Below, one piece after another: positions 32,969 through 42,947 of a DNA stretch of 64,000 bases (its first letter is position 1; the number at the start of each line of letters is the position of its first letter). Made by a program: the position numbers and the translations under genes. Below the pieces are notes generated by a model. The model made no database searches. It was given only the letters and a program-made list of their open reading frames with translations, and had not been told where the DNA came from. This stretch comes from Chryseobacterium gallinarum (GTDB lineage Bacteria; Bacteroidota; Bacteroidia; Flavobacteriales; Weeksellaceae): positions 1,612,001 to 1,676,000 of the forward strand of contig NZ_CP009928.1 of NCBI RefSeq assembly GCF_001021975.1. Reading direction: 5' to 3'.

Positions 32969-33191
32969 AAATGGCCATATTAGAAGCTCTTTGGAACGGA
33001 ATTAAAATGTCATTAAAGAGATTAAAATGAGATTAGAAATTGTTAAAGGAAGTTAATGCCGGTAAAAGCTAAATCGCGAAAGAGGAAAATCGCGGAAGGT
33101 AAAGTAAATGCAAGCTGATAAACAAATGAGATAATGTAAGAAGAAACCCTAGCGATTCCGTAATATTATTTTTTACGTTATCAGTATTCCT

Positions 33192-34592
33192 TCAGGCATT
33201 CTCCTGCTTCTTATAAAAATTCGGGAAACGCATCTGAACCGTAGTTCCTTTATTCTCGTACGAACTTACAATCAGCTCTCCATGATGCATTCTTACGATA
33301 TTCCTTGCCAAAGGCAGCCCGATTCCGTATCCTTCATAATTATTGGTATTGGAAGCCCTGAAGAACGGGTCATAGATTTTATTCATTTCTTCTTCAGGAA
33401 TCCCGATTCCGGTATCTTTTACAATAATATAGACATCTGTATCTGTAGCCCCGAGAGAAACTTTTACCTGTTGGAAATTCGAATATTTGCAGCCATTGCT
33501 GATGATATTAGCTACGGCAAGGTGCAGTAACTGCTCGTTACCCAACACCTTGAGCTTTTTAGGATTATCGGGAAGCATGCTGATATCCAGGTAAATATTG
33601 TTTCTCGAATCGATCCTTCTCAGTGTTTCAATAACATCCCAAAGGAGCTGATCGATTCTCACCTTATCCATTTTCTGAACTTTTCCATCGAATCCGGTTT
33701 GGGCGATCATCAGCAAGGCTTTGATTTTTTTGTCGAGTTTTTCTGCCTCATCAAGGATGATTTCCAGGGTTTCCTTATATTCCTCAGCCGTCCTGCTGAT
33801 GGAGAGGGCCACATCTGCTTCTCCCATAATGGAAGTCAGTGGTGTTCTTAATTCGTGTGAGACATTTCCAATCAAATGGTTTTGTGTTTCAAAGGAGGTC
33901 TCGATACGGTTCAGCATTCCGTTAAACGTTTCTATCAGTTCGTTCAGTTCTTTATTATCCGGCTGTGGCTCCAACCGAAGATGGAGGTTTTCGGAACTGA
34001 TCTCTTTTACTTTTCCGGTAATTTTTAGGATAGGCTTGAATAATGTTTTAGAAAGGTAAAAGGAGAATATCATACTAAAAAACAGAGAAAGTATGATACA
34101 GGTAACCAGTGTTCTTTTAAGAAAACCCAGATAGTAAATTACATAATGGTTCTTTGCTGAAGCGATAGCAATGTAATCTTTATTATCATATTTAAATGAC
34201 TGACCTATATAGTAAAACTCTTTATCGTTATAATTGGCCTCACCATTTCTGATGATACTTTCGAAAAAATAATCGGGAATATGAACAGATTGGGATATTT
34301 TTTTAAAATTAGAATCTGCAGGAACGGCAAAAACATAATCTTTTTCCATGGGAAGTTCTTCATCGTTCCTGTTATTGAGGATATAATTTTCAGGAAGATC
34401 GAGATGATCCTTGCTTTTTTCGATCTGAACAATAGTTGCTGTCCGGATTTTCAGCAACTCATAAAATCTCTGATGAGAAAAATTAACGATCGAAAAGTAA
34501 ACCAATCCACTGAACAACAGTATAATGGCAGTAAAAACCAACATTAAAAGCACCATCGTTTTGGTTTGATTTGTGATCACTTTATTAAACAT
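33192..34592 (-). CDS. Sensor histidine kinase of a two-component system
   Basis: The 466-residue inner-membrane kinase has two membrane segments (about 12-34 and 160-182) enclosing a periplasmic sensor region, a HAMP-like linker, a HisKA domain with the phospho-acceptor in GNVSHELRTPLTS (His about 246), and a HATPase domain with the N box ANIISNGCKYSN, G1 DTGIGIPEEE, F box FFRAS and G2 GYGIGLPLARN. It lies 2 bases after the OmpR-type regulator gene, so they form a pair. The layout resembles the CusS/QseC-type kinases. The stimulus cannot be told from the sequence. Confidence 0.94.
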   Translation of the reverse strand: MFNKVITNQTKTMVLLMLVFTAIILLFSGLVYFSIVNFSHQRFYELLKIRTATIVQIEKSKDHLDLPENYILNNRNDEELPMEKDYVFAVPADSNFKKISQSVHIPDYFFESIIRNGEANYNDKEFYYIGQSFKYDNKDYIAIASAKNHYVIYYLGFLKRTLVTCIILSLFFSMIFSFYLSKTLFKPILKITGKVKEISSENLHLRLEPQPDNKELNELIETFNGMLNRIETSFETQNHLIGNVSHELRTPLTSIMGEADVALSISRTAEEYKETLEIILDEAEKLDKKIKALLMIAQTGFDGKVQKMDKVRIDQLLWDVIETLRRIDSRNNIYLDISMLPDNPKKLKVLGNEQLLHLAVANIISNGCKYSNFQQVKVSLGATDTDVYIIVKDTGIGIPEEEMNKIYDPFFRASNTNNYEGYGIGLPLARNIVRMHHGELIVSSYENKGTTVQMRFPNFYKKQENA

Positions 34593-34594
34593 CG

Positions 34595-35302
34595 TTATCC
34601 TTTTTTCAGAACATATCCCATTCCTATTACTGTATGAATTAATTTATTGTCCTCATGGTTATCCAGTTTTTTCCTTAAATAATTCACATATACATCTACT
34701 ACATTCGTTCCCAGCTCATAGTTGACTCCCCAAACCGCATCCAGGATTTCTGCCCTGGAAATTACTTTTTCAGGATTATTAAGAAAATATAAAAGTAATT
34801 TATACTCTGTAGATGTAAGGGTAATTTCCTCACCGGCACGTGTAACTTTTTTAGTATAATCATTCACTGTGAGATCAGAGAACTGAAAGATATGTTCAGT
34901 ATCAGCCTCCTGTCCTATAGTCTCCTGTGCACTGCCGCCATTACTTCTCCTCAATAATGATTTTACACGGGCTACCAATTCAATAAATTTAAATGGCTTC
35001 ACCAGATAATCATCTCCTCCGCTTTCCAGTCCGAGAACTATATTTTCTGAAGAGCCCAAAGCGGTTAAAAATAAAATAGGGACACTCTGATTGGTCTTCC
35101 TGATTTCTTTGCACACATCCAGCCCATTCATTTCCGGCAGCATAATATCCAGAATCACCAGATCGAAATCATTAGCCTGTACCAGCTGAACTCCCATACG
35201 CCCGTCAAAGGCTACAGAAACTTCGTATCCACTTTCCTGAAGCCCCTTTTTAATAAAAGATACAACACTTGTTTCGTCTTCAATAAGAATAATTTTTTTC
35301 AT
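34595..35302 (-). CDS. OmpR/PhoB-family response regulator
   Basis: The 235-residue protein has a receiver domain with the acidic pocket IEDE (8-11), the phospho-acceptor Asp52 in VILDIMLPEMNG, the Thr/Ser switch FLTALG and Lys102 in YLVKPFKF, followed by a winged-helix DNA-binding domain (about 140-233, LTSTEYKLLLYFLNNPEKVISR ... VDVYVNYLRKKL). It is the partner of the sensor kinase encoded 2 bases downstream. A TATTTTTG -7 box lies about 22 bases upstream of the start codon. Confidence 0.95.
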   Translation of the reverse strand: MKKIILIEDETSVVSFIKKGLQESGYEVSVAFDGRMGVQLVQANDFDLVILDIMLPEMNGLDVCKEIRKTNQSVPILFLTALGSSENIVLGLESGGDDYLVKPFKFIELVARVKSLLRRSNGGSAQETIGQEADTEHIFQFSDLTVNDYTKKVTRAGEEITLTSTEYKLLLYFLNNPEKVISRAEILDAVWGVNYELGTNVVDVYVNYLRKKLDNHEDNKLIHTVIGMGYVLKKG

Positions 35303-35323
35303 GGAATGAAATAAGGAGTTTCA

Positions 35324-35331
35324 CAAAAATA
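35324..35331 (-). promoter_or_regulatory. -7 box for the two-component system (TATTTTTG)
   Basis: Minus-strand TATTTTTG, about 22 bases upstream of the response regulator ATG at 35302. No clear -33 element. Confidence 0.5.
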
Positions 35332-35463
35332 GGAAAATTCCCGGGAAGAGAACCGAAGAAGAATGACATACTGAGGATCCAAAGGCAAATCGCAGGCTTG
35401 CAGTTAAAGCTTATTTAAATAAATTTACCTTTTGCGTTTAGCAACCCTGATTCACAATAGTTT

Positions 35464-35955
35464 TCAATGGAGTGTTCTTAAATCCAATTCCATCTGAACA
35501 TCCACACGGTCATAGCCAGCATTGACAACAGGAATATGCTTAAATCCTAGTTTCTCATATAATCTGATAGCAGGAACAAGAATAGAATTGGTTACCAGAA
35601 AGACCTTTTCGGCCTTTAGTTCTTTAGCTTTTTCTATTAATGCGGATCCAAGTAAATATCCCAGCTTTTTTCCCTGAGCTTTAGGGCTTACGGCCATTTT
35701 TGACAGTTCAAAGGTAAGAGGCTGATCTTCTGTTTTCACTAACGCACATGTGCCTACCACGCACCCGTTAAGCATAGCAAAAGCAATATGCCCTCCTTTA
35801 TTTAGAATTTCTTCTTCAGGATGATCCAGCAGTTTATAATCACCGGGCTCCATGACAAAAAATGTTTTGATCCATTCTTCATTTAAGGCTTTGAAGGCTT
35901 CTTTATACTGAGGTTCGTAAGGAATAACCTTTACTTCATTATTGATGTCATTCAT
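35464..35955 (-). CDS. GNAT family N-acetyltransferase
   Basis: The 163-residue protein has the GNAT fold: N-terminal NEEWIKTFFVMEPGD, middle strands GHIAFAMLNGCVVGTCALVK and FELSKMAVSP, the acetyl-CoA loop KAQGKKLGYLLG (about 96-107) and the closing RLYEKLGFKHIP. The acceptor is unknown. It starts 11 bases after the MocR-type regulator gene and is likely co-transcribed with it. This class is often annotated as MarR-associated or bleomycin-like acetyltransferases, but nothing here fixes the substrate. Confidence 0.85.
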   Translation of the reverse strand: MNDINNEVKVIPYEPQYKEAFKALNEEWIKTFFVMEPGDYKLLDHPEEEILNKGGHIAFAMLNGCVVGTCALVKTEDQPLTFELSKMAVSPKAQGKKLGYLLGSALIEKAKELKAEKVFLVTNSILVPAIRLYEKLGFKHIPVVNAGYDRVDVQMELDLRTLH

Positions 35956-35966
35956 TGCTATAAGGT

Positions 35967-37382
35967 TTACATTCTGTTTTTTATCATTTTACCTAATTTC
36001 TCCAGGTCACTTTCAACGCGGTCTGTCCATTCCAGTGCATAGTTCAGTCGCATACAGTTCTGATACTGGTTATATTGTGAAAACATTCTTCCTGGAGCAA
36101 AGTTTATTTTCTGGCTAAAGGCTTCATCATACAGGTCTTCCGTGCAAATTTTTTTATCCAGCTCCAGCCATAGCATAAAGCCTCCTCTAGGTTCGGAGAT
36201 TTTGGTAGTATCCGGAAAGTAGTGGTTTACTGATTTTTGAATCTGCAGATAATTGGCATACAATTTTTTCCGGAACATTCTCAGGTGATGATCATAACCT
36301 CCGTGTTCCAGAAAATCAGCAATCACATCTGAAAATAAAGATGGGCCGGAAACTGTCTGTACCAGTTTCTGACGAATAATCTTTTCTTTAAATTTCCCCG
36401 GGGCTACCCAGCCTATCCTGTATCCCGGTGCAAGGGTTTTGGAAACCGATCCAATCCACATTACGATTCCCGCTTCATCATAATATTTGCAGGGTTTCGG
36501 TCTTCCTGCCCCGAAATAAATGTTTCCATAGACATCATCTTCAATCAGGGGAACATTATATTCTGTGATAAGCCTTACCAGTTCTTTTTTGTTTTCGTCC
36601 GGCATCTGGAAACCTAACGGATTATTATAATTCACTACAAAACAGCACGCTGAAAGTTTTGGCAGCACTTTTTTCAAAGCATCCAGGTCTACTCCTGAAA
36701 TAGGATGGGTGGGGATTTCCACTGCTTTTAATCCTAATAGCTGAATGGCCTGAAGTATTCCAAAATACACCGGGCTTTCCACAGCTACTGAATCTCCGGG
36801 TTTTGTTACTGCCATCAAACAGTTATAAACTCCGTTCATGGCCCCTGAAGTAATCACCAGATCATCCTCTGTAATTTTTCCCTCCATCACCATGGCCCAT
36901 TTGGCAATTTCACGACGCAGACGTTCACTTCCCTGTACAGGCTCATAATTGGTTCCGCTGTCATGTTTCTTTTTCATTACATTAATCATGCACTTCTTCA
37001 TCTTGGCCACAGGGAGAAGACTTTTTCCCGGTATTCCCAGAGCAAATTGGGTCACATCTGTTCCCGAAATAGTTCCGAATACTTTGTCAATAAGATCTTC
37101 AGGACTGTTATTTCCCTCTGAAATTTTCATTTTGGCTACAGAAGGTAATGCCAGTTTCCGCTGGGAGGTCTGGCTTACATAGTATCCGTATTTAGGACGT
37201 GATTCCACCAGCGAGCGGCTCTCAAGCTCTGTATAGGCCTGTTTTATGGTATTCAGGCTCACGTTATATAGCTTTTGGGCGCTCCTTAATGAGGGCAGTT
37301 TGTCACCGAACTGTAGTGTTTCACTTTTGATCTGTTCAGTAACAGAATTAGCAATTTTAAGATACAGAACATCTTTAGGCAT
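35967..37382 (-). CDS. MocR-type regulator: GntR winged helix fused to aminotransferase fold
   Basis: Residues 1-70 are a GntR winged-helix domain (KLPSLRSAQKLYNVSLNTIKQAY); residues about 100-471 are a fold-type I aminotransferase domain with the PLP lysine in GSVSKTLAPGYRIGW (about residue 314), the NYNNPLGFQ aspartate/asparagine region and EDDVYGNIYF. MocR proteins use PLP and an amino compound as effector and often regulate PLP or GABA-type metabolism, but pdxST-like targets are not visible here. Neighbours are a small unknown protein upstream and a GNAT enzyme 11 bases downstream, which are the likely targets or operon partners. Confidence 0.93.
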   Translation of the reverse strand: MPKDVLYLKIANSVTEQIKSETLQFGDKLPSLRSAQKLYNVSLNTIKQAYTELESRSLVESRPKYGYYVSQTSQRKLALPSVAKMKISEGNNSPEDLIDKVFGTISGTDVTQFALGIPGKSLLPVAKMKKCMINVMKKKHDSGTNYEPVQGSERLRREIAKWAMVMEGKITEDDLVITSGAMNGVYNCLMAVTKPGDSVAVESPVYFGILQAIQLLGLKAVEIPTHPISGVDLDALKKVLPKLSACCFVVNYNNPLGFQMPDENKKELVRLITEYNVPLIEDDVYGNIYFGAGRPKPCKYYDEAGIVMWIGSVSKTLAPGYRIGWVAPGKFKEKIIRQKLVQTVSGPSLFSDVIADFLEHGGYDHHLRMFRKKLYANYLQIQKSVNHYFPDTTKISEPRGGFMLWLELDKKICTEDLYDEAFSQKINFAPGRMFSQYNQYQNCMRLNYALEWTDRVESDLEKLGKMIKNRM

Positions 37383-37423
37383 AGATCGGCAGTTTTAAGT
37401 AAATGTACAATTTATCCGGTGCA

Positions 37424-37789
37424 CTAAAAATCCAGCCAGCTTACCAAGCTGCTGATACTGTTCTTTAATTGCTCCGGGTCCCGGAAATTGGGAGTATTAT
37501 TTGCTTTAAAATAACGTTCAGCATGAAGTGCAAAATTCCACTTCTCTCTTTCTGTCAATTCTTTTTTATTGTATATCTTAAAATAAATCCCCCCATTTTC
37601 ATTAAGGACAAGACTGGCCAGAGATACAACCTCATCTTTCTTTTTAGCCAAAAGAAAAGGAACTCCAAAATCCTGATTTACTCTGGAAATATTCTGTACC
37701 TGCAGAAATATATTTTTAAGCTCCAACATATCTGAAATATAAACTTCAGCATAGTTAAGCTGTTCCTGATGTTGGGCAATCGTTTCCAT
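37424..37789 (-). CDS. Hypothetical protein, 121 aa
   Basis: Unrecognised. The 121-residue soluble protein starts METIAQHQEQLNYAEVYISD, has a central pair of strands (PFLLAKKKDEVVSLASLVLNENGGIYFKIYN) and a C-terminal helix pair (KNSISSLVSWLDF). The strand arrangement faintly resembles the N-terminal half of a GNAT fold, but the acetyl-CoA loop is missing. It lies 42 bases upstream of the MocR-type gene on the same strand and could be its first operon partner. Confidence 0.6.
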   Translation of the reverse strand: METIAQHQEQLNYAEVYISDMLELKNIFLQVQNISRVNQDFGVPFLLAKKKDEVVSLASLVLNENGGIYFKIYNKKELTEREKWNFALHAERYFKANNTPNFRDPEQLKNSISSLVSWLDF

Positions 37790-37934
37790 ATTTTCCTTCT
37801 TTAGCTAAACAAAATTATGGAGTCTTTTCATTAAGACACAGATACAGAAGTTAGTATTATTATGGGTACAGATTATTCCTTGCCAGATATTGAATTTACT
37901 CTTCATCTTTGTGTATTTCAGCAAGAAAAATATA

Positions 37935-37964
37935 ACAGGCAGCTCCTATTATGAAACTGCCTGT
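37935..37964 (-). terminator. Terminator after the giant AAA+ ATPase gene
   Basis: Arms ACAGGCAG and CTGCCTGT form an 8-bp stem 24 bases downstream of the ATPase stop; on the minus strand it is followed by a T-rich stretch. Confidence 0.65.
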
Positions 37965-37987
37965 GAATTTTATTGTAAAAGACCTGA

Positions 37988-40900
37988 TTATGATTCCGCT
38001 TTTTTCAGAGCTTCTTTAATTCCTTCCAAGCCCTCCCCGAACTGGGCAAGAAGAGCAACAATCTGTGCCATCCTATCATTCTCTCCCAGTCCTTTTAATG
38101 TTTTATTTTTAATAAAAGTTTTTTTAATCTCATTCCAACGTTGTGTTTCTTCTTCCGAAAGGGTATTGATGAGCTCTTTCAGCTTAAGCATATTAGCTTC
38201 TGCCCCTGTAGTGAGCGTCTGGGATTCATTCTGATAATGATCCAGCACGATTCTGGTTACCTCATCTGCTTTTAGAATCGGTTGAATCCGGGCAATCAGC
38301 TTATTCATATTACGATAAGATCCCTGAAGCTTGAATGGTGGTTCATTTCTGTAATCATCAGACATTGCAGCAGATGAGATATATTCTTTATTCACTTTCA
38401 GAACCATATTTCTTACCATGATGGTATTTTTCAGTACCGCTCTGAAATCTGAAATCTCCTGGGAGCTGAAATTTCCTTTAAGGTTATCAGCAGGATTATC
38501 TGTTATCACACTGTCATATAATTCATACAGATTTTCCATTCCCGGTTGTGTCAGCCGGGTAAGATATTCGTTAGACATCAGTGCATTTTCAATAAGGCTC
38601 AGGTCAAAAAGATCTGTTTTTGATCCTGAGATTTCTCCCAGATTGTAGGTGTCTGAACGGTTGGCGAGCATATCCGGAATTTTAAACTTCTCTCCGCTTT
38701 CCGTATAGGGATTTCCTGCCATTACTAAGCAGAATCTTTTGGAACGTAAGTCATATGTTTTGCTTTCTCCATTGTAGATTCCTTCTATTTTCCTTTGCCC
38801 GTCTGCAAGTGAAATAAATTTCTGTAAAAACTCAGGATTACAATGCTGGATATCATCCAGGTAAAGCATCACATTATCCCCCATTTCCAGCGCAAGGTTA
38901 AGTTTTTCAAGTTCCTGCTTCGCTCCTGCGTTTTTAGCTTCAGCGGGATCTGTTGAAACGATATTATTCCCCAGAGACGGGCCATTGATCTTCATGAAAA
39001 CCAATCCCATGCGTTCTGCCATATATTCCATCAAAGTAGTTTTTCCATATCCCGGAGGAGATACTAAAAGAAGCATTCCCATGCGGTCTGTCCGTTTATC
39101 GGTACCCACAGTTCCGAGCTGTTTGGCGAGGTTGGCCCCGATTAATGGAAAGTAAACGTCATTGATCAGTTTATTCCTTATAAATGAACTCAGAACCTTT
39201 GGCTGGAAAGTTTCAAGCTTCAGCACTTTTTTCTTCTCTTCAACCCAGGTGTATTTAAGTTCCTGAAGTTGCCTGTATTTTGTAACCGTTACAGTATTGA
39301 AGTGGCTTAAACGGGCAACAAATTCAAAATAATCAAGAAAATATCCGGTATCTTTTTCAAGGGACTTTAACCCTCTGATGGTCATTTCATGGGAAATATG
39401 TTTGATATTTTTCGGATCAAATCTGCCGGTAATGATAAATGCTGCCGCTTCCTGTAAAGCACCAGTATCCATTTCCGGGTGAAAAGCCCGTAATGCACTT
39501 TCAGCAATATAATAGCATGCGGAAGGATATTGATACATCGCCTGAATCTGAGACATAAATTCCAGATCTTTACCCTTTGCTTTAAGCTCTTTTAAGAATG
39601 ATTCATATAAAATTCCGGCTTTTTCTGTAACCAGAAATCCTTCTTTATTCTCCTGCTTCAGATACACGGCAGCATTGATACAATCTGTCTCTTCGAAAAT
39701 AGCGTTAACCGACACAAAAGTTCTCATTTCTTCCGCCAGCTCCTTGTTTAAGAATTCAAAACCCTGTTTGGCGATAAACGCATCAGAAATAATAGCCGCG
39801 GCTTCAAACTGTCTGGTATAATATTCTTTTTTTTCATCATTTAAAAAGAACCAGAAAAGTTGTGCAAGAGCCCGTTCCTGTGCAGTAAACCTCATCAGTC
39901 CCAGCTCATTGTGCAACTGCTGAAGCTTTGCAACAATAATCCTGGCGTCATGATCGTGGATTCCTTTGACCAGGCCTTCCCCGAAATGCTCTGATACAAA
40001 TTGTTGCACTGCAGATTCGTTTTCCTGTTCTGTCATAATGTTTTTATGAGCAGAAAATACATTCCAGGCAAGATATTCAAAACGCTTTACCTTAGAATTT
40101 TCTGAAACAAACTCCTGGTTCCACACTTCTTTGAACTCATCTGTAGAACTGAAACTCAAAGGCTCATAAAAACCTGTTCCTGTAAGGTGATAATAATATT
40201 GTGCATTTCTCAGCACCAGGGTAAGGTCCAGCTTCTGCTGATTAACGGCAAACCTGTAATTGCCCAATGCAATAACACTTTCACCGTCTGCATAGATTTC
40301 TTTTTTATCCTTCAGTTTTCTTACCGCTTCCTGCTGCAAAGTTTTCAGGAGCGTCTGAATCTCTTCAGATTTGGCAGAGTCTTCTAGTTCCGCCAGTTGT
40401 CTTGCAAGCCCCCTTACTTTTTCTACCATAAGATCAGAAGCAAAATACCCGTTGATCTCATTTTCAGAATCAAAAGATTCTGCTTTGGTCTGTACCGATT
40501 TCAAAATTCTCTGAGCGGCGTCAAAAAGATTCTGGGTTCTTTTATTTCTGGATTCCGTCAGCTGTACTCTTTTATTCTGAAAATGCCCGTAAACTTCCTC
40601 TCTTTTGTTTCCTATTTTTTGGATAAAGTCTTCAAAATCGATAAATTTTGTTTCCATTTCTTCCAATTGAATGGAAAGTTTAGTCAGGTATTCATCACAT
40701 TTCTCAGGGGTTTGGGAAAGTTCTAAAAAGTTAATGACCGACTGGTCAAACAGAGTAATCTGGGCCTGGAAATCGGAAGCGAGTTCTTTTCCTGAAATTT
40801 CTCTTTTTCTTTTACTTAGTTCCAGCCTTTCCTGATTCAACCTTGCAAAAATCAGGGATATATTTTCAATGATCAGGGTAGATTGGGAAGTGTCTTCAAT

Positions 40901-42793
40901 TTTAAGGTTGTTAACAATATCGACGAGCAGCTCCAACTGACCGGAAAGGGTATTGATATTTTCTTCAATGACTTTTGCATCAACTGTTTTTTGTAATCCG
41001 ATGATGTCCTCTGATATCTGCTGTGCCCTATCTTCGTACGGCAATAACGCATCTTCCTGCAGCAAAAATTCCACACAGGCATTGGAAAGTGCAGTGTACC
41101 GGTCTGCAAGGGAGTTCTCCAGAGATTCCAGTAAATCAGTATCTGCATATTTAAGGGCCTTTCCTCCTGCAACTTCTCCTCTTAAAGCCCGAATCTGTGA
41201 AAGCGCATCGATATACTCCGTCAGTTCAGAATACTGAAGCCTTTTGGTATCTTCCAGGATCTTCTCACAAGAATGCCTGATCTTTCCTAAAGCTTCTTCT
41301 GTGTTTTTTCTCTGTTCTACCACTTTTTCATATTCGTTAATGGCAGAATGAGCGATAGCGCGGATTTCTTTCAACGGCTGATCCAGTTTCTGAACTTCAG
41401 CTTCACCCAGGAAATAGTAAGTATCCAGGATAAAGGTGGAAAGTTTTACAATATCATCATATAATCCGCTGTAGGAATCTTTTTTATTTAAAAGCGTGAT
41501 CAGCTCCTGGCTTTCTGCCATTACCCTTACAATATCCTTATTGCCGATTTTATACAGCAGGCTGTCCGCCTTTTCCATATTCGGAATAAGCTCTTTGGAA
41601 AAAGGTGTTTGCCAGATCTGAGCCAGGTGGTGCTTGGTGGTTTCAAGACTTTCTCTCAGATAAATCAGCTTTCCGTCACTCAGAAAGGTAAAGCCGCTGC
41701 AACGGATCGGTGTTTCTATGGTCTGCGTGATAATGTTATAAGAAATCAGCTGATAATTATTGGTTTTATCATCGTAAAACACATACAAAAAGTTCTCTCC
41801 ATTGGGTTCCGTAACCGTTTTCAGATAATACAGCCTGTTTTGTTCCTGAGAAATTATTTTCAGGCCACCGGTTTGCAAAGCATATCCATTTGAAAATAAT
41901 ATACCCTGATTTTCAGGCAATAATATTCCTGAATATTTCAGGGCATCGGCCCTGGAAACCGTTTTTTCTTTATGATTATAGATGAAATGGCGCTCTGTTT
42001 CCTGGTAGGGTTTTATTTTAAACAAAACAAGATTACCCAGATCGCAGAAATGGATCTCGGCATCGTCAAGGTTCTGGTCTTTATGAATTACATCTTCGGA
42101 ATAAATTCCTTTTCCTGTATCCGTATTGTCTTCTACTTTAATGGTAATGTCTCCACCAATACTTTCCACAAATACCTTATCTGCCAGAGAGATGTGGGGA
42201 TGCTTTCCGGATCGCTGCATATCCCTTGTCGCCTTTGTCCACACAAAGCCATGCTGCTGTGGATATGAAGTTTCTGAAGCGCTTCTGGAGTCTACATAGA
42301 TAAGCCGGTTTTCTTTGATCAGCCACTTGAAAGCTTTGATATCTGTAGTGCTTTCTGAAAGCTGGAAAACCATATAGAGATAGTTTTCCGTAAAAGTAAA
42401 CCTGGCAAAAAAAGTATTTCTGTAATATTTATAGAGGTTTTTAAATTCATCAATAAAAATTTCATCATTGATCAGGGCATAATCCTGAGGTTCAAATCTG
42501 TTTTTGTTGATTCTATAGATGGAAAAGACATCTGAAATATTGATTTCAGTCTGCAATCCCAGATGGGCATTGGATCCGAATATTAAAAGGTCTCCCAAAG
42601 AATAAATATCTTTTGCAATGCAGTTATGATCCGTCGAGATCCTTTCATTGGCAATAAGGGAAAAGTCAATTCCACCAAAAATATTTTTACGGTTCTCATT
42701 AAGCTGCTGCAACCTCTGAATAAGGTTATTTTTCTGCTCATTCAGACGGTTCTGAATAATTTCGTAAGTCCCGGAATTAAGTTGTTCTGACAT
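37988..42793 (-). CDS. Giant AAA+ ATPase (annotated in relatives as DNA repair ATPase), 1601 aa
   Basis: The N-terminal 400 residues look like a beta-propeller (repeated strands such as FARFTFTENYLYMVFQLS). Residues about 430-900 are charged coiled coil. The AAA+ module lies near the C-terminus: Walker A SPPGYGKTT (about 1244-1252), Walker B NVMLYLDDIQ (about 1305), sensor-1 VMAGNP (about 1356) and a nearby Arg in MLANRSDTYNLGE. These features resemble MoxR-like or dynein-type AAA+ proteins. Homologues are labelled DNA repair ATPase, but I see no DNA-binding motif. It is the last gene of a minus-strand run with flotillin, NfeD-like and PspA, so a membrane-remodelling role is more likely, by inference. 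Confidence 0.85.
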   Translation of the reverse strand: MSEQLNSGTYEIIQNRLNEQKNNLIQRLQQLNENRKNIFGGIDFSLIANERISTDHNCIAKDIYSLGDLLIFGSNAHLGLQTEINISDVFSIYRINKNRFEPQDYALINDEIFIDEFKNLYKYYRNTFFARFTFTENYLYMVFQLSESTTDIKAFKWLIKENRLIYVDSRSASETSYPQQHGFVWTKATRDMQRSGKHPHISLADKVFVESIGGDITIKVEDNTDTGKGIYSEDVIHKDQNLDDAEIHFCDLGNLVLFKIKPYQETERHFIYNHKEKTVSRADALKYSGILLPENQGILFSNGYALQTGGLKIISQEQNRLYYLKTVTEPNGENFLYVFYDDKTNNYQLISYNIITQTIETPIRCSGFTFLSDGKLIYLRESLETTKHHLAQIWQTPFSKELIPNMEKADSLLYKIGNKDIVRVMAESQELITLLNKKDSYSGLYDDIVKLSTFILDTYYFLGEAEVQKLDQPLKEIRAIAHSAINEYEKVVEQRKNTEEALGKIRHSCEKILEDTKRLQYSELTEYIDALSQIRALRGEVAGGKALKYADTDLLESLENSLADRYTALSNACVEFLLQEDALLPYEDRAQQISEDIIGLQKTVDAKVIEENINTLSGQLELLVDIVNNLKIEDTSQSTLIIENISLIFARLNQERLELSKRKREISGKELASDFQAQITLFDQSVINFLELSQTPEKCDEYLTKLSIQLEEMETKFIDFEDFIQKIGNKREEVYGHFQNKRVQLTESRNKRTQNLFDAAQRILKSVQTKAESFDSENEINGYFASDLMVEKVRGLARQLAELEDSAKSEEIQTLLKTLQQEAVRKLKDKKEIYADGESVIALGNYRFAVNQQKLDLTLVLRNAQYYYHLTGTGFYEPLSFSSTDEFKEVWNQEFVSENSKVKRFEYLAWNVFSAHKNIMTEQENESAVQQFVSEHFGEGLVKGIHDHDARIIVAKLQQLHNELGLMRFTAQERALAQLFWFFLNDEKKEYYTRQFEAAAIISDAFIAKQGFEFLNKELAEEMRTFVSVNAIFEETDCINAAVYLKQENKEGFLVTEKAGILYESFLKELKAKGKDLEFMSQIQAMYQYPSACYYIAESALRAFHPEMDTGALQEAAAFIITGRFDPKNIKHISHEMTIRGLKSLEKDTGYFLDYFEFVARLSHFNTVTVTKYRQLQELKYTWVEEKKKVLKLETFQPKVLSSFIRNKLINDVYFPLIGANLAKQLGTVGTDKRTDRMGMLLLVSPPGYGKTTLMEYMAERMGLVFMKINGPSLGNNIVSTDPAEAKNAGAKQELEKLNLALEMGDNVMLYLDDIQHCNPEFLQKFISLADGQRKIEGIYNGESKTYDLRSKRFCLVMAGNPYTESGEKFKIPDMLANRSDTYNLGEISGSKTDLFDLSLIENALMSNEYLTRLTQPGMENLYELYDSVITDNPADNLKGNFSSQEISDFRAVLKNTIMVRNMVLKVNKEYISSAAMSDDYRNEPPFKLQGSYRNMNKLIARIQPILKADEVTRIVLDHYQNESQTLTTGAEANMLKLKELINTLSEEETQRWNEIKKTFIKNKTLKGLGENDRMAQIVALLAQFGEGLEGIKEALKKAES

Positions 42794-42874
42794 AGTTTTT
42801 ATTTAGGTTGCCATTCCTGCTTTAGGACAGCAAGTCTTATATAACTTGTGGCACTTTTGAAAATTTTTTAATCT

Positions 42875-42907
42875 AAACCTTATAGGGTTTTGAAACCTAT
42901 AAGGTTT
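42875..42907 (-). terminator. Hairpin between flotillin and ATPase genes
   Basis: A perfect 12-bp stem AAACCTTATAGG / CCTATAAGGTTT with a 9-base loop lies about 40 bases after the flotillin stop. The T tract is weak, so it may attenuate rather than stop transcription into the ATPase gene. Confidence 0.6.
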
Positions 42908-42947
42908 GAGTCTTAGCATCTGTTATAGCATCTAAAACACTCTTGTA

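Noticed and set aside
37988..42793. Giant ATPase as a phage-defence ATPase
   Set aside because: No nuclease, methylase or other defence effector lies nearby; PspA and flotillin neighbours point to the envelope.
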